Assembly: GCF_030814475.1 (NCBI RefSeq)
Contig: NZ_JAUSVF010000001.1
Location: 2,672,001 to 2,736,000 of the forward strand
Reading direction: 5' to 3'
DNA: 64,000 nucleotides
Source of the DNA: Pararhizobium capsulatum DSM 1112
GTDB taxonomy: Bacteria; Pseudomonadota; Alphaproteobacteria; Rhizobiales; Rhizobiaceae
Under the pieces are notes generated by a model. The model did no database searches. It had not been told where the DNA came from and was given only the letters and a program-made list of their open reading frames with translations. The position numbers and the translations under genes were made by a program. Of this stretch, positions 55,007-64,000 are shown piece after piece (positions within the stretch are counted from its first letter, which is position 1; each line of letters opens with the position of its first letter).

Positions 55007-56001
55007 CGATGACCGACACGACCATGAAACCCGCAGCGCCGACCGCCTCCCCTCTGCAACTCGTCAGCCGCTACGGCGTTTTCGTCGCCTTCCTGGCGCT
55101 GCTCGTCCTCAACATCGCGGTCACGCCGAATTTCCTGTCGTGGCAGACGCTCAACGTCAACCTGACGCAGGTCGCCACCATCGTCATCGTCGCAACCGGC
55201 ATGACGCTGGTGATCGCCACCGGCGGCATCGATCTGTCCGTCGGCTCGCTGATGGCGATTTCGGGCGCGCTCGCCCCGATGATCTTCATGGGCAACCTGC
55301 TGCCGATCGACAACATGGCGCTCGCCGTCACCCTCGCCTTCATCATCCCGGTTCTGGCCGCCGCCGCCTGCGGCTGGTTCAACGGCTTTCTGGTGACACA
55401 TTTCCGGATCCAGCCGATCGTCGCGACCCTCGTCTTCTTCATCGCCGGCCGCGGCATCGCGCAGGTGATGACCAATGGCAACCTGCAGGTCTTCAAGAAC
55501 CCATCCTTCCAGTTCATCGCCATGGGCCATGTTGCTGGCATCCCGGCGCAGGTTGCGCTGATGGTGGTGATCGCCATCCTCGCCTATTGCCTGATCCGCT
55601 ACACGGTGCTCGGCCGCCAGATCATCGCCGTCGGCGGCAACGAGAAGGCAGCTAGACTGACCGGCATTCCGGTGCGCCGGGTGAAAACCTTCGTCTACGT
55701 CATCAGCGGCGCGCTTGCCGGCATTGCCGGCCTGATCGTCGTTGCCCGCAACTCCGCCAGTGACGCCAATCTCGTCGGCATGGGCATGGAACTTGATGCC
55801 ATCGCCGCCGTCGCCGTCGGCGGCTCGCTCCTGACAGGCGGCCGCGCCAATATCTTCGGCACGCTGATGGGTGCCTTCGTAATCCAGTTGGTGCGCTACA
55901 CCCTGCTGGCCAACGGCGTGCCGGATGCGGCCGCGCTCGTCGTCAAGGCTGGCCTCATCATCGTCGCCGTTTTCATCCAGCTGCGCGCCGACAGGACGTA
56001 A
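55003..56001 (+). CDS. ytfT: Sugar ABC transporter permease, YtfT-like
   Basis: A 332-residue inner-membrane permease of the ribose/galactofuranose type with eight or more hydrophobic segments. The family motifs GGIDLSVGSLMAISGA and AVGGNEKAARLTGI (the loop contacting the ATPase) are present. Starts with ATGA inside the ytfR stop; the operon continues with a second permease nine bases later. Confidence 0.88.
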   Translation: MTMTDTTMKPAAPTASPLQLVSRYGVFVAFLALLVLNIAVTPNFLSWQTLNVNLTQVATIVIVATGMTLVIATGGIDLSVGSLMAISGALAPMIFMGNLLPIDNMALAVTLAFIIPVLAAAACGWFNGFLVTHFRIQPIVATLVFFIAGRGIAQVMTNGNLQVFKNPSFQFIAMGHVAGIPAQVALMVVIAILAYCLIRYTVLGRQIIAVGGNEKAARLTGIPVRRVKTFVYVISGALAGIAGLIVVARNSASDANLVGMGMELDAIAAVAVGGSLLTGGRANIFGTLMGAFVIQLVRYTLLANGVPDAAALVVKAGLIIVAVFIQLRADRT

Positions 56002-56010
56002 GGAAAAATC

Positions 56011-56991
56011 ATGTCTGCTTTCCTCAAATCCTTCGCTCCGAAATCCTCCGGCGATCTCGCACGCATCGGCGTCATGATCGCGCTTGCCGCGCTGATCCTG
56101 TTCGGCGCCCTGCGCTATGACTACTTCCTGTCGCCGTTCAACATCCTGAGCTTCCTGCGCTACAACTCGATGTTTGCGCTGATCGCGCTCGGCATGGCTT
56201 TCGTGATCATCACCGGCGGCATCGATCTCTCGGTCGGCGCAGTCGCGGCCCTTGCCAGCGTCGTCTCGGCGCTGCTCTCACCCTACAGCTGGTATGCCGG
56301 CCTTGCCGGCGGCATCTGCGCCGGGCTGGCCGTCGGTCTCATCAACGGCGTGGTCATCACCCGCCTGCGCATCCAGCCCTTCATCGCCACGCTGGCGGCG
56401 ATGCTTGCTGCCAATGGCACTGCCCTGCTGCTGGCCAACAATCAATCGGTCTCCGTCTCCTACGACAGCGGTTTCACCGTCATCGGCCAGGACGATTTCC
56501 TCGGCTTCCCCATTCCCGCCTGGATCGCGCTTGGCGCCTATATCCTGGGCTGGATCTTCCTTGAGCGCTCCCGCTCCGGCCGCCATGTGCTGGCAATCGG
56601 CGACGGCGAACACACAGCAGCGTTGATGGGCCTCAAGGTCCAGCGCACCCTGCTCGGCGTCTACGCGTTCTCCGGCCTTCTGGCAGGCCTCGCTGGCGTC
56701 ATCCTCGCCTCCCAGTTCGGCGCGGGGCAACCGACCGAGGGCGTGGGCTGGGAACTCTTCGCCATCGCCTCGGTGGTCGTCGGCGGCACGCTGCTCACAG
56801 GCGGCTCCGGATCGGTCGGCGCGACGCTTGCCGGAGCGTTGCTGCTCGGCATGGTGTTCAACGTGCTGAACTTCGAAAACGGCCTCGGCTGGATCTCGCT
56901 CTCGGCCTATTGGCAATCAGTCATTCGGGGCCTTTTCCTGCTTGTCGTGGTGGTGTTGCAGGCCCGGCTTACCGCAAGATCGGCAACCTGA
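56011..56991 (+). CDS. yjfF: Sugar ABC transporter permease, YjfF-like
   Basis: A 326-residue inner-membrane permease, paralogous to the preceding one: GGIDLSVGAVAALASVVSAL and AIGDGEHTAALMGLKV are the matching motifs. The arrangement of two different permeases with one double ATPase and a binding protein is that of E. coli YtfQ-YtfR-YtfT-YjfF. Confidence 0.88.
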   Translation: MSAFLKSFAPKSSGDLARIGVMIALAALILFGALRYDYFLSPFNILSFLRYNSMFALIALGMAFVIITGGIDLSVGAVAALASVVSALLSPYSWYAGLAGGICAGLAVGLINGVVITRLRIQPFIATLAAMLAANGTALLLANNQSVSVSYDSGFTVIGQDDFLGFPIPAWIALGAYILGWIFLERSRSGRHVLAIGDGEHTAALMGLKVQRTLLGVYAFSGLLAGLAGVILASQFGAGQPTEGVGWELFAIASVVVGGTLLTGGSGSVGATLAGALLLGMVFNVLNFENGLGWISLSAYWQSVIRGLFLLVVVVLQARLTARSAT

Positions 56992-57156
56992 CACCTCTCG
57001 ATAATGTGCGACTGAATTGCCGTGCCGGAAGCTGGTGACACCGCCTCGCAGATGTTACAATGGCGGCGTGCAATACCGCTTCGTGCCGGTGATTGCGGGC
57101 GGATGATCCGCCTCGGGCCGATGCGGCTTTCTGCCCCTTGGCAAGGAGGAGCCAGC

Positions 57157-57747
57157 ATGTCTTTCATCCAGACACCCGACGCATCATCCAGCGAAAAAGT
57201 CGCCAAGATCTATGCCGACGCAGAGGCCGGCTACGGCTATCTGCCGAACATGACCAAGGCCTTCGGCCACCGCCCTGACGTCATGGAGCGATGGAGCGCC
57301 CTGCTCGCCACGATCAAGACCCACATGGACCTGCGCCGGTATGAACTGGTGACCCTCGCCGCCGCCAAGGAGCTGAAAAGTTCCTATTGCATGCTGGCCC
57401 ATGGTTCGGTGCTGATGCGCGAGGTGTTTTCAGCCGATACGGTGCGCAAGATCGCCGAAGATGCCGGAACGGCGCCCATCGACGAGACCGAACGCGCCAT
57501 CATGCTGTTTGCCGCCAAGGTTGTGCGCGATGCCGCAGCAATCGAGAAAGCCGATGTCGATGCCCTGAAGAAACACGGCCTGGCCGACGCCGAAATCTTC
57601 GACATTGTCGCCGCCGCCACTGTGCGCTGCTTCTTCTCCAAGACCCTCGATGCACTCGGCGTAGAGCCGGATTCCGCCTATTCCAGCATGGCGGCCGACC
57701 TTCGCAAGGCGCTTGTCATCGGTCGGCCAATAGCAAAGCTCAGCTGA
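57157..57747 (+). CDS. Carboxymuconolactone decarboxylase/AhpD-family protein
   Basis: A 196-residue helical protein of the CMD/AhpD superfamily, peroxidase-related branch: VTLAAAKELKSSYCMLAHGSVL holds the conserved Glu, Cys and His, but only one cysteine where AhpD has CxxC. The ATG at 57157 follows AAGGAGGA. It may dispose of peroxides or act on a ring-opened aromatic; sequence does not decide. Not clearly part of the sugar operon, being 165 bp downstream. Confidence 0.78.
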   Translation: MSFIQTPDASSSEKVAKIYADAEAGYGYLPNMTKAFGHRPDVMERWSALLATIKTHMDLRRYELVTLAAAKELKSSYCMLAHGSVLMREVFSADTVRKIAEDAGTAPIDETERAIMLFAAKVVRDAAAIEKADVDALKKHGLADAEIFDIVAAATVRCFFSKTLDALGVEPDSAYSSMAADLRKALVIGRPIAKLS

Positions 57748-57885
57748 GGAACGACAACCCATCAAACCGAATGCGAAGCAGGAAACCATTGCGATTTTCG
57801 TACCTTAGGATAACTTCGGCCGCTCGCAGAATTTCGCGGCCGCAGATTAAACCGCCAGACTAAATATGAGAATCCGGAGCATCGC

Positions 57886-58890
57886 ATGCCACCCTATCGC
57901 ACGATCTGTATCTACGGCGCCGGCGCCCTCGGCGGCGCCGTTGCAGCCAAACTTGCGTCCATGCAGGGCGGCGATGCCACGATATCGGTTGTTGCTCGCG
58001 GCGAACATCTTGATGCAATCCGCAAGGATGGCCTGGACCTTATCGAACACGGTGTCGAGACGCCGCGGAACGTCCGGATCACCGCAACCGACGATCCCAA
58101 CGACCTGCCTCCCCAGGATCTGGTCATCACCGGGCTGAAGGGGCATCAGCTGACAGACGCCGCGCCCGGCATTGCCCGCCTGCTTAAAGAGAACACGCGC
58201 GTGGTGATGATCCTCAACGGCATTCCCTGGTGGTATTTCTACCAGGATGCAGCAAGCGGACATGCCGATCGCCAAATCGAAAGCCTCGATCCGGGCGGCG
58301 ATCTCTGGCGGCTGATCGGACCGCAGCGCGTGATCGGCTGCGTTGCTCACCAGGGCGGCAGGATTGCAGCGCCCGGAAAGGTTCACCTCACCAATCGCGG
58401 CTCCTTCATCCTCGGCGAGCCCACCGGCGAAATCACCCCAGACATCGAGGCGCTTGCAGCACTTTTCTCTGACGCCGGCGTTGAGGTCCGGTTGTCAACG
58501 CGTATTCGCGATGACATCTGGAGCAAGCTGATGGGCAACACGTCCTTCAACCCGATCAGTGCGATCACCCGCTTGCCGATGCAGGATATCATGGCCGATC
58601 CCGCGCTGACCGAGATGATTAGCCGCATCATGCTGGAGGTGCAGGCCGTCGGCGAAGCGCTGAGTGCGAAAATTGCCATTTCGGTGGAGCAGCGCCTCCA
58701 GCAGTCGCGCGCCATTGGGGCAGTAAAAACCTCGATGCTGCAGGATCTCTTGGCAGGAAAGCCGCTGGAAATCGTGCCCATCGTCGGGATCGTCCCGACC
58801 TTGGCGCGCCTCGTCGGCATCGCGACCCCGGCCACCGATGCGGTACTGACGCTTGTCACGGCGCTCGACAGGCAGAATCGTTCGGCCTGA
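57886..58890 (+). CDS. Ketopantoate reductase-like (ApbA/PanE family) oxidoreductase
   Basis: A 334-residue NAD(P)-dependent 2-hydroxyacid reductase of the PanE/ApbA family. The N-terminal Rossmann motif YGAGALGGAVAAKL binds the cofactor; the central LMGNTSFNPISAITR carries the conserved Lys/Asn region, and the C-terminal helical domain is present. Whether it makes pantoate or acts on another ketoacid cannot be told; many rhizobia have several paralogues. Stands alone. Confidence 0.85.
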   Translation: MPPYRTICIYGAGALGGAVAAKLASMQGGDATISVVARGEHLDAIRKDGLDLIEHGVETPRNVRITATDDPNDLPPQDLVITGLKGHQLTDAAPGIARLLKENTRVVMILNGIPWWYFYQDAASGHADRQIESLDPGGDLWRLIGPQRVIGCVAHQGGRIAAPGKVHLTNRGSFILGEPTGEITPDIEALAALFSDAGVEVRLSTRIRDDIWSKLMGNTSFNPISAITRLPMQDIMADPALTEMISRIMLEVQAVGEALSAKIAISVEQRLQQSRAIGAVKTSMLQDLLAGKPLEIVPIVGIVPTLARLVGIATPATDAVLTLVTALDRQNRSA

Positions 58891-59063
58891 GCCGAAAATA
58901 CCAAATCCGCATTCATCGCCATGCGCGGACCTGTGCGAAATTCAGCAACGCCCTATTCTTGCACTAATGCCTGCTCGCCACCATCTTGAGGGAAGGTACG
59001 ACGTCGCAATCAAGACACTCCTGTGACGTGCGTCAACACCAAAATTCGCCTGAGGGAGACTGA

Positions 59064-59996
59064 ATGAGCCGCAATCTCTATGACGTTCTGGGCGTCACCC
59101 GCGACGCCTCCCAGAAAGACATTCAAAGCGCCTACCGCAAGCTCGCGAAGAAGTATCATCCGGACCTGAACTCCGGCGACAAGCAAGCTGAAGAGCAATT
59201 CAAAGCCACGTCCTCGGCCTACGCCCTTCTCGGCGACGAGGACAAGCGCGGGCGTTATGATCGCGGCGAGATCGACGATACTGGCGCGGAGGCTGCACCG
59301 CGCAACTTCTATCGCGACTATGCGGGCAATGCCGAGACAGCCGGGCGCTACGAGAGCGCCGGCGGCTTTGCCGATTTCGGCGATCTCGGCGGTGCGGAAG
59401 ACATCTTCTCGACCTTCTTTTCGCAGCGGGGTCGCAGCCAGAGCCAGGGTCCCATGCGCGGCAGAGACCAGCATTTCTCGATGGAGATCGACCTGCTCGA
59501 CGCGGTCAATGGCGCCAAGCGGCAAATTACCCTGCCGGAAGGCGGCTCCCTCGACCTTAGCATCCCCGCCGGCACGCGTGACGGCCAGACGCTGCGCCTG
59601 CGTGGCAAGGGCAATCGGGGACACAACGGCGCGCCCGCGGGAGATGCCCTGATCGACATCCATGTCCGCCCGCACCCGCTCTTCAAGCTGGATGTCGACG
59701 ACGTGCGTTACGACGTGCCGATTTCGCTGAGCGAGGCGGTGCTGGGCGCAAAGATCAAGGTTCCGACGATGGACGGTGCCGTCAATGTGTCGATTGGTCC
59801 GAACTCCAACACCGGCAAGACACTCCGCCTCAAGGGCAAAGGCCTGCACAAGCGCGACGGCGGCCACGGCGACGCCTATGTGACGCTGAAGATCGTGCTT
59901 CCGGGCGAACCGGATGCGAAGCTGACGGCCTTTGTCGAGGAATGGTCGAAAGACCGCAACGACGATCCGCGCAGGGGAATGGGAGGCGGCCTGTGA
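59064..59996 (+). CDS. cbpA: DnaJ-family co-chaperone CbpA
   Basis: A 310-residue J-domain co-chaperone of the CbpA type. The J domain has the HPD loop (KKYHPDLNSGD), a short Gly-rich linker follows, and two C-terminal substrate domains (VNGAKRQITLPEGGSLDLS, GVDVRYDVPISLSEAVLGAKIKV-like) complete it, with no zinc-finger domain. The ATG follows GGGAG. Its stop overlaps the next gene, which encodes the CbpM modulator, so the two work as a pair. Confidence 0.92.
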   Translation: MSRNLYDVLGVTRDASQKDIQSAYRKLAKKYHPDLNSGDKQAEEQFKATSSAYALLGDEDKRGRYDRGEIDDTGAEAAPRNFYRDYAGNAETAGRYESAGGFADFGDLGGAEDIFSTFFSQRGRSQSQGPMRGRDQHFSMEIDLLDAVNGAKRQITLPEGGSLDLSIPAGTRDGQTLRLRGKGNRGHNGAPAGDALIDIHVRPHPLFKLDVDDVRYDVPISLSEAVLGAKIKVPTMDGAVNVSIGPNSNTGKTLRLKGKGLHKRDGGHGDAYVTLKIVLPGEPDAKLTAFVEEWSKDRNDDPRRGMGGGL

Positions 59997-60310
59997 ACAA
60001 CGGTGAATTTTGCAAGCGGCTTGAGATAGAAACCACGATCCTCGAAGTCTGGATCGAGCGGCGATGGCTGGTCCCGCAGCAAACGTCCGGCCGGCCGGAG
60101 TTTGACGAGGCCGAACTGGCACGCGCCCGGCTGATCCAGGATCTGGTTGGCCCCATGGGTGTCAACGACGATGGCGTCGATGTCGCCATGCAACTGCTCG
60201 ATCAGGTGCACGGGCTTCGTGGCAGGCTCAATCGGCTGGTTGAGGCAGTCCGCCGGCAGGATGCCGAGGTTCAAAAGCGCATTCTTGCGTTGCTTGACGC
60301 CGACGATTGA
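59993..60310 (+). CDS. cbpM: Chaperone modulator CbpM
   Basis: A 105-residue MerR-like helical protein that binds the CbpA J domain and blocks it in E. coli. Helix-turn-helix-like start (EFCKRLEIETTILEVWIERRWLVPQ) and acidic C terminus fit the family. The start is a GTG whose last bases are the CbpA stop (GTGA), with GGGAGG upstream, so it is coupled. A bidirectional terminator follows. Confidence 0.87.
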   Translation: MNNGEFCKRLEIETTILEVWIERRWLVPQQTSGRPEFDEAELARARLIQDLVGPMGVNDDGVDVAMQLLDQVHGLRGRLNRLVEAVRRQDAEVQKRILALLDADD

Positions 60311-60338
60311 GCACAGTGACACGTATCGATGAAAACAG

Positions 60339-60364
60339 AAAAGGCGGCCCGAAAGCCGCCTTTT
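60339..60364. terminator. Bidirectional terminator between cbpM and petC
   Basis: AAAAGGCGGC and GCCGCCTTTT form a ten-base-pair stem with a six-base loop between convergent genes. Confidence 0.9.
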
Positions 60365-60386
60365 TGGTTAATTCCGAAACCGGAGA

Positions 60387-61280
60387 TCAATGTTCCTTGT
60401 TGGAGTAGACCGACTTCTTCGTCAGGTAGATCAGGCCGGTAAAGATCAAAAGGAAGATCATGACCATGAAGCCGGTGCGCTTGCGCTCTTCGAGATGCGG
60501 CTCGGCGGCCCACATCAGGAAAGCTGCGACGTCGTGCGAATACTGCTCGACCGTCTGCGGCGAACCGTCGTCATAGGTCACCTGATCGTCCGAAAGCGGC
60601 TTTGCCATGGCGAGTGCCTGGGCATTGGCGAAATACGGATTGTAATGCGTGCCTTCAGCCACTTCGACGCCTTCCGGCGGGTCTTGGTAGCCGTTCAGCA
60701 GCGCGTGGATATAGTCCGGGCCGCCTTCCTGGTAACCGCCGACGATCGGGATCATGTCGATCAGGAACTGGGGGAAGCCACGCTCGATACCGCGCGCCTT
60801 GGCGATCAGCGAAAAGTCCGGCGGAGCAGCGCCGTTGTTGGCGGCAGCGGCTGCTTCCTTGTTCGGGAACGGCGCAGGGAAGTGATCCGAAGGCAGCGCC
60901 TTGCGGGTGAACATTTCGCCTTCGGCGTTCGGGCCGTCCTGCACTTCGTAGTTGGCCGCGAAAGTCTTGACCTGACCGTCGGAGTAACCGAGGCCCTCGA
61001 GCGTACGGAACGACACGAGGTTCATCGAATGGCAGGCGGAACAGACCTCGGTGTAGACCTTCAGGCCGCGCTGAAGCTGGCCCTTGTCATAGTGACCGAA
61101 AGGCCCGGCGAAAGACCACTTTTCCTGCGCCGGATGCTTGATCGGGAAGTGTGGAGTACCGCCGTGCTCTTCGGCGGGGGCACCTTCCTTGTGCTCGCCC
61201 GATTCCTGGGCGAACACCATACCTGCACCGAGACCGGCGACGACGGCGAGCGAAAGAATGCCTGTAACAAGCTTTTTCAT
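60387..61280 (-). CDS. petC: Cytochrome c1 of the bc1 complex
   Basis: Heme-bearing subunit passing electrons from the Rieske protein to cytochrome c. The 297-residue protein has a signal peptide (MKKLVTGILSLAVVAGLGAG), a CSACH heme motif at residues 80-84, the sixth-ligand methionine region, and a C-terminal membrane helix (TGFMVMIFLLIFTGLIYL). ATG 61280 has AAGGA upstream; another in-frame ATG at 61313 overlaps petB but would spoil the signal peptide. Last gene of the operon. Confidence 0.95.
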   Translation of the reverse strand: MKKLVTGILSLAVVAGLGAGMVFAQESGEHKEGAPAEEHGGTPHFPIKHPAQEKWSFAGPFGHYDKGQLQRGLKVYTEVCSACHSMNLVSFRTLEGLGYSDGQVKTFAANYEVQDGPNAEGEMFTRKALPSDHFPAPFPNKEAAAAANNGAAPPDFSLIAKARGIERGFPQFLIDMIPIVGGYQEGGPDYIHALLNGYQDPPEGVEVAEGTHYNPYFANAQALAMAKPLSDDQVTYDDGSPQTVEQYSHDVAAFLMWAAEPHLEERKRTGFMVMIFLLIFTGLIYLTKKSVYSNKEH

Positions 61281-61312
61281 TGTCTTGGGTTCCTTAATCT
61301 TCGCTCTCGACA

Positions 61313-62587
61313 TCACGCAGCCACAGGCTTTTTCTTCGCAGCCTGCTTTTCCAGCACCGCTTCGGTGATGGAGTTGGGGATGCGTTTCGGTGTCTCGATG
61401 AGACCGAGGACCGGCATGATCACCAGGAAGAAGCCGAAGTAGTAGAGGGTGCCCAACTGGGACATGATGACGTAGAGGCCTTCAGCCGGACGCGAACCCA
61501 GCCAACCCAGGAGGATGGCATTCACGACGAACAGCCAGAAGAACAACTTGTACCAGGGGCGATACACGGCCGAGCGAACCTTGGACGTATCCAGCCAAGG
61601 CAGGAAGAACAGGACGATGATAGCTCCGAACATCACCAGAACGCCGCCGAGCTTCGAGTCGATCGGGCCGACATTGAAGGTGATGGCGCGCAGCATCGCG
61701 TAGAACGGCAGGTAATACCATTCCGGCACGATGTGAGAAGGCGTCTTCAGCGCATCGGCCGGGATGTAGTTGTCCGGATGGCCGAGGAAGTTCGGCATGT
61801 AGAACACGAACCACGCATAGACGAGCAGGAAGACGGAGACGCCAAGCGCATCCTTCAGGGTCGCATAGGGCGTAAAGGGAACGGTATCCGTCTTGGTCTT
61901 GACTTCGACGCCGGTCGGATTGGTCTGGCCGACAACATGTAGCGCCCAGATATGCAGGACAACGACGCCGGCGATCATGAAGGGCAGCAGGTAGTGCAGC
62001 GAGAAGAAGCGGTTCAGCGTCGGATTATCGACGGCAAAGCCACCGAGCAGGAACTGCTGGATCCACTCGCCGACCCACGGGAAAGCCGAGAAGAAGCCGG
62101 TGATGACGGTCGCGCCCCAGAAGGACATCTGCCCCCAGGGCAGAACATAGCCCATGAAGCCGGTTGCCATCATCAGGAGGTAGATGACAACGCCGAGAAT
62201 CCAGAGGATTTCGCGCGGCGCCTTGTAGGAGCCGTAGTAGAGGCCACGGCCGATATGCAGATAAACGGCGATGAAGAAGAATGACGCGCCGTTGGCATGC
62301 ATGTAGCGCAAGAGCCAACCGTGGTTGACGTCGCGCATGATCTTTTCGACAGACGTGAAGGCAACGGTGGTTTCGGCCGCATAGTGCATGGCGAGAACCA
62401 CACCGGTCAGGATCTGAATGATCAGCATGACCGACAGCATGGCGCCGAAGGTGTAGGCATAGTTCAGGTTGCGCGGAACCGGGTATGAAACAAAGCTGTC
62501 ATGGATGAGCCGTGGCAGCGGCAGACGGGAATCGACCCACTTCTCGATTCCACTCGTCGGCATATAGGTTGAATGATCACCACTCAT
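61313..62587 (-). CDS. petB: Cytochrome b of the bc1 complex
   Basis: Membrane core of the quinol oxidase site, 424 residues with eight or more helices. Heme-ligating histidines are placed in [11 protein letters not shown] and in [12 protein letters not shown], and the quinol pocket motif PEWY is present as [18 protein letters not shown] 62587 has GAGGGG about ten bases upstream. Separate from cytochrome c1, unlike the fused form in Bradyrhizobium. Confidence 0.96.
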   Translation of the reverse strand: MSGDHSTYMPTSGIEKWVDSRLPLPRLIHDSFVSYPVPRNLNYAYTFGAMLSVMLIIQILTGVVLAMHYAAETTVAFTSVEKIMRDVNHGWLLRYMHANGASFFFIAVYLHIGRGLYYGSYKAPREILWILGVVIYLLMMATGFMGYVLPWGQMSFWGATVITGFFSAFPWVGEWIQQFLLGGFAVDNPTLNRFFSLHYLLPFMIAGVVVLHIWALHVVGQTNPTGVEVKTKTDTVPFTPYATLKDALGVSVFLLVYAWFVFYMPNFLGHPDNYIPADALKTPSHIVPEWYYLPFYAMLRAITFNVGPIDSKLGGVLVMFGAIIVLFFLPWLDTSKVRSAVYRPWYKLFFWLFVVNAILLGWLGSRPAEGLYVIMSQLGTLYYFGFFLVIMPVLGLIETPKRIPNSITEAVLEKQAAKKKPVAA

Positions 62588-62601
62588 AATCAGTATTCCC
62601 C

Positions 62602-63180
62602 TCAACCGATCTTGATGACTGTGTCGGATGTGAACGCAAAAGTCGGAACGGCGAGGTTCATCGGCGCAGGTCCCTTACGAACACGGCCGGCCGTATCGTA
62701 GTGGGACCCATGACAGGGACAGAACCATCCGCCGAAATCGCCGGCCTGGCCGAGCGGAACGCAGCCGAGATGGGTGCAGGAGCCAATCATGACGATCCAG
62801 TTTTCCTTGTCCTTGCCGGCGGAACGATCAACGTCCGTCGCCTGGGCATCGGCAGGAAGGTTGGCGTTACGCGCAACCGGATCCTTCAGGTCGGCAAGCG
62901 CTACAGCCTTGGCTTCTTCGACTTCCTTGTCGGTCCGGTTACGGATGAACACCGGCTTGCCGCGCCACTTGGCTGTCAGAGACATGCCGGGCTGCAGGCT
63001 CGATACGTCGACCTCGATCGAGGCGAGCGCCAGCGTCGAGGCATCCGGCCGCATCTGGTCGATAAAGGGCCAGGCGACCGCAGCCGCGCCGACGACACCT
63101 GCCATACCCGTGGTCAGGTACAGGAAGTCGCGGCGAGTGGGCTCGCCCAGGGTTTCGGTTGTTGTGTCGTGTTCGCTCAC
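62602..63180 (-). CDS. petA: Rieske iron-sulfur subunit of the bc1 complex
   Basis: A 192-residue Rieske protein with a twin-arginine signal anchor ([20 protein letters not shown]) and the cluster motifs [10 protein letters not shown] and CPCHGSHYD, including both histidine ligands and the two disulfide cysteines. First gene of the operon petA-petB-petC. Confidence 0.96.
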   Translation of the reverse strand: MSEHDTTTETLGEPTRRDFLYLTTGMAGVVGAAAVAWPFIDQMRPDASTLALASIEVDVSSLQPGMSLTAKWRGKPVFIRNRTDKEVEEAKAVALADLKDPVARNANLPADAQATDVDRSAGKDKENWIVMIGSCTHLGCVPLGQAGDFGGWFCPCHGSHYDTAGRVRKGPAPMNLAVPTFAFTSDTVIKIG

Positions 63181-63638
63181 GGCTAAACCATCCTCTCACG
63201 CAATGTATGCGGAAACCGCACTGTCCCCAGCGTTGATCCGCTCCCTCAAGTGCAGTTGAGCGAAAGAACAGCGCCAAATCAATAAGTCGAGGCGCGATTT
63301 GGGTAAAACTTTCATCTTTCCCTCCCCATGCCCCTCAACCGGGCAAAATCCGCAACCTTGAAAAAAGCGCAGATTCCCCGGCAATCCGGCGCGTTCTAAG
63401 CTTGATCGCAAGTTATGTCCAGCCTCCGGCCGGAGAGGTGAGCCACAATGTCGCGGGAAAACAGAAGCCAATGTTTACAAACTGCTTTTCCGCGTGAAAT
63501 GCGCAACACCATAGGCGTTTTCGGCTGTTCTGCTGCGCTCTCGGAAAGCAGGCAAGAGAATCACGCTCCGTGCGGAAACTTCATCGCCGAACGCATACGT
63601 CCGAGGCGGATTGTGCCGGCCACGCGAGCAGAACGCCG
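63181..63638. other. Intergenic region upstream of petABC
   Basis: 458 bp between the ABC gene end and petA, so it should hold the petABC promoter. AT-rich and T-rich runs occur near 63270-63320. I recognise no operator and no further gene. Confidence 0.4.
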
Positions 63639-64000
63639 CTACTCCGCGGCGGCATCCTGGGCGAGAAAACCGCCGGACTGGCGCGCCCAGAGATCCGCAT
63701 AGAGCCCGCCGCGTGAAATCAGCTGGTGATGTGTCCCATCCTCGATGATCCTGCCGTCTTCCATGACGATGAGGCGGTCAAGCGCCGCGATCGTTGAAAG
63801 GCGGTGGGCAATCGCAAGCACCGTCTTTCCCTGCATCAAGCGGTCGAGATTGGACTGGATCGCGGCCTCCACCTCCGAATCGAGTGCGGATGTCGCTTCG
63901 TCGAGTATGAGGATCGGCGCATCCTTCAGCATGACCCGGGCAATCGCGATGCGCTGCCTCTGCCCACCCGAAAGCTTCACGCCCCGCTCACCCACGTGGG
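63639..64000 (-). CDS. C-terminal part of an ABC transporter (runs off the window)
   Basis: The minus-strand frame reaches the window end without a start. It holds the last 120 residues of an ABC exporter ATPase domain: [18 protein letters not shown] (signature), [11 protein letters not shown] (Walker B and D-loop) and IAHRLSTI (H-loop). The rest, with the membrane domain, must lie beyond 64000. Confidence 0.88.
   Translation of the reverse strand, partial: HVGERGVKLSGGQRQRIAIARVMLKDAPILILDEATSALDSEVEAAIQSNLDRLMQGKTVLAIAHRLSTIAALDRLIVMEDGRIIEDGTHHQLISRGGLYADLWARQSGGFLAQDAAAE

Overview
The window is chromosomal DNA from an alphaproteobacterium of the order Hyphomicrobiales, most likely family Rhizobiaceae (Rhizobium, Agrobacterium, Sinorhizobium or a close relative; the genus cannot be fixed from sequence alone). 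The support is a mannosylfructose-phosphate synthase/phosphatase pair as in Agrobacterium, a GPR/RgsE-type giant polar-growth protein, CckA, a DksA with a single cysteine, a cobalamin-dependent ribonucleotide reductase, rhizobial intergenic palindromes, a GTTC-N7-GTTC SOS box near recA, and high GC with rhizobial codon use. Almost everything is housekeeping; true accessory DNA is limited to a roughly 0.6 kb inverted-repeat element and possibly the RTX protease.

Layout. 0-5.5 kb: murI, trmJ, a small secreted protein, a PfpI/DJ-1 enzyme, an RHH protein, icd and a GNAT acetyltransferase. 5.6-8.6 kb: mannosylfructose synthesis (mfpsA, mfppA) and an AraC/GyrI-like regulator. 8.7-15 kb: alaS, recA with SOS operators, pseudouridine catabolism (psuK, psuG). 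15-22 kb: signalling (cckA, FliO-domain protein, dksA, GGDEF-EAL protein). 22-27 kb: SixA-like phosphatase, YcjX/YcjF pair, a molybdopterin oxidoreductase with its cytochrome b. 27-31 kb: a conserved secreted protein, folP-folB-folK, a secreted DUF922 Zn-protease-like protein, a probable small RNA, and a 2Fe-2S ferredoxin. 31-39 kb: an Hpt protein divergent from a 2145-residue GPR/RgsE-like coiled-coil protein. 39-45 kb: tRNA-Leu(UAA), gpt, a PDC-like periplasmic protein, and a serralysin-type RTX metalloprotease. 45-49.6 kb: nrdJ behind two NrdR boxes, then a 609-bp element whose 72-bp terminal inverted repeats bracket a dead DUF559 endonuclease gene. 49.6-57 kb: VOC protein, YafK-like L,D-transpeptidase, LacI regulator divergent from a YtfQ-YtfR-YtfT-YjfF-type sugar transporter. 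57-64 kb: a carboxymuconolactone-decarboxylase-family protein, a ketopantoate-reductase-like protein, cbpA-cbpM, the cytochrome bc1 operon petA-petB-petC, and the C-terminal end of an ABC exporter.

Genes that work together: mfpsA/mfppA (an osmolyte-type disaccharide), psuK/psuG, the three folate genes with overlapping ends, the oxidoreductase/cytochrome b pair, the sugar ABC operon with its repressor, cbpA/cbpM, and petABC. The most unusual items are the inverted-repeat element with the DUF559 pseudogene, the CU-loop small RNA candidate, the paired NrdR boxes 31 bp apart, the two SOS-type sites upstream of recA, the long perfect hairpin between the FliO-domain gene and dksA, and the hendecad and 33-residue repeats in the giant polar protein.
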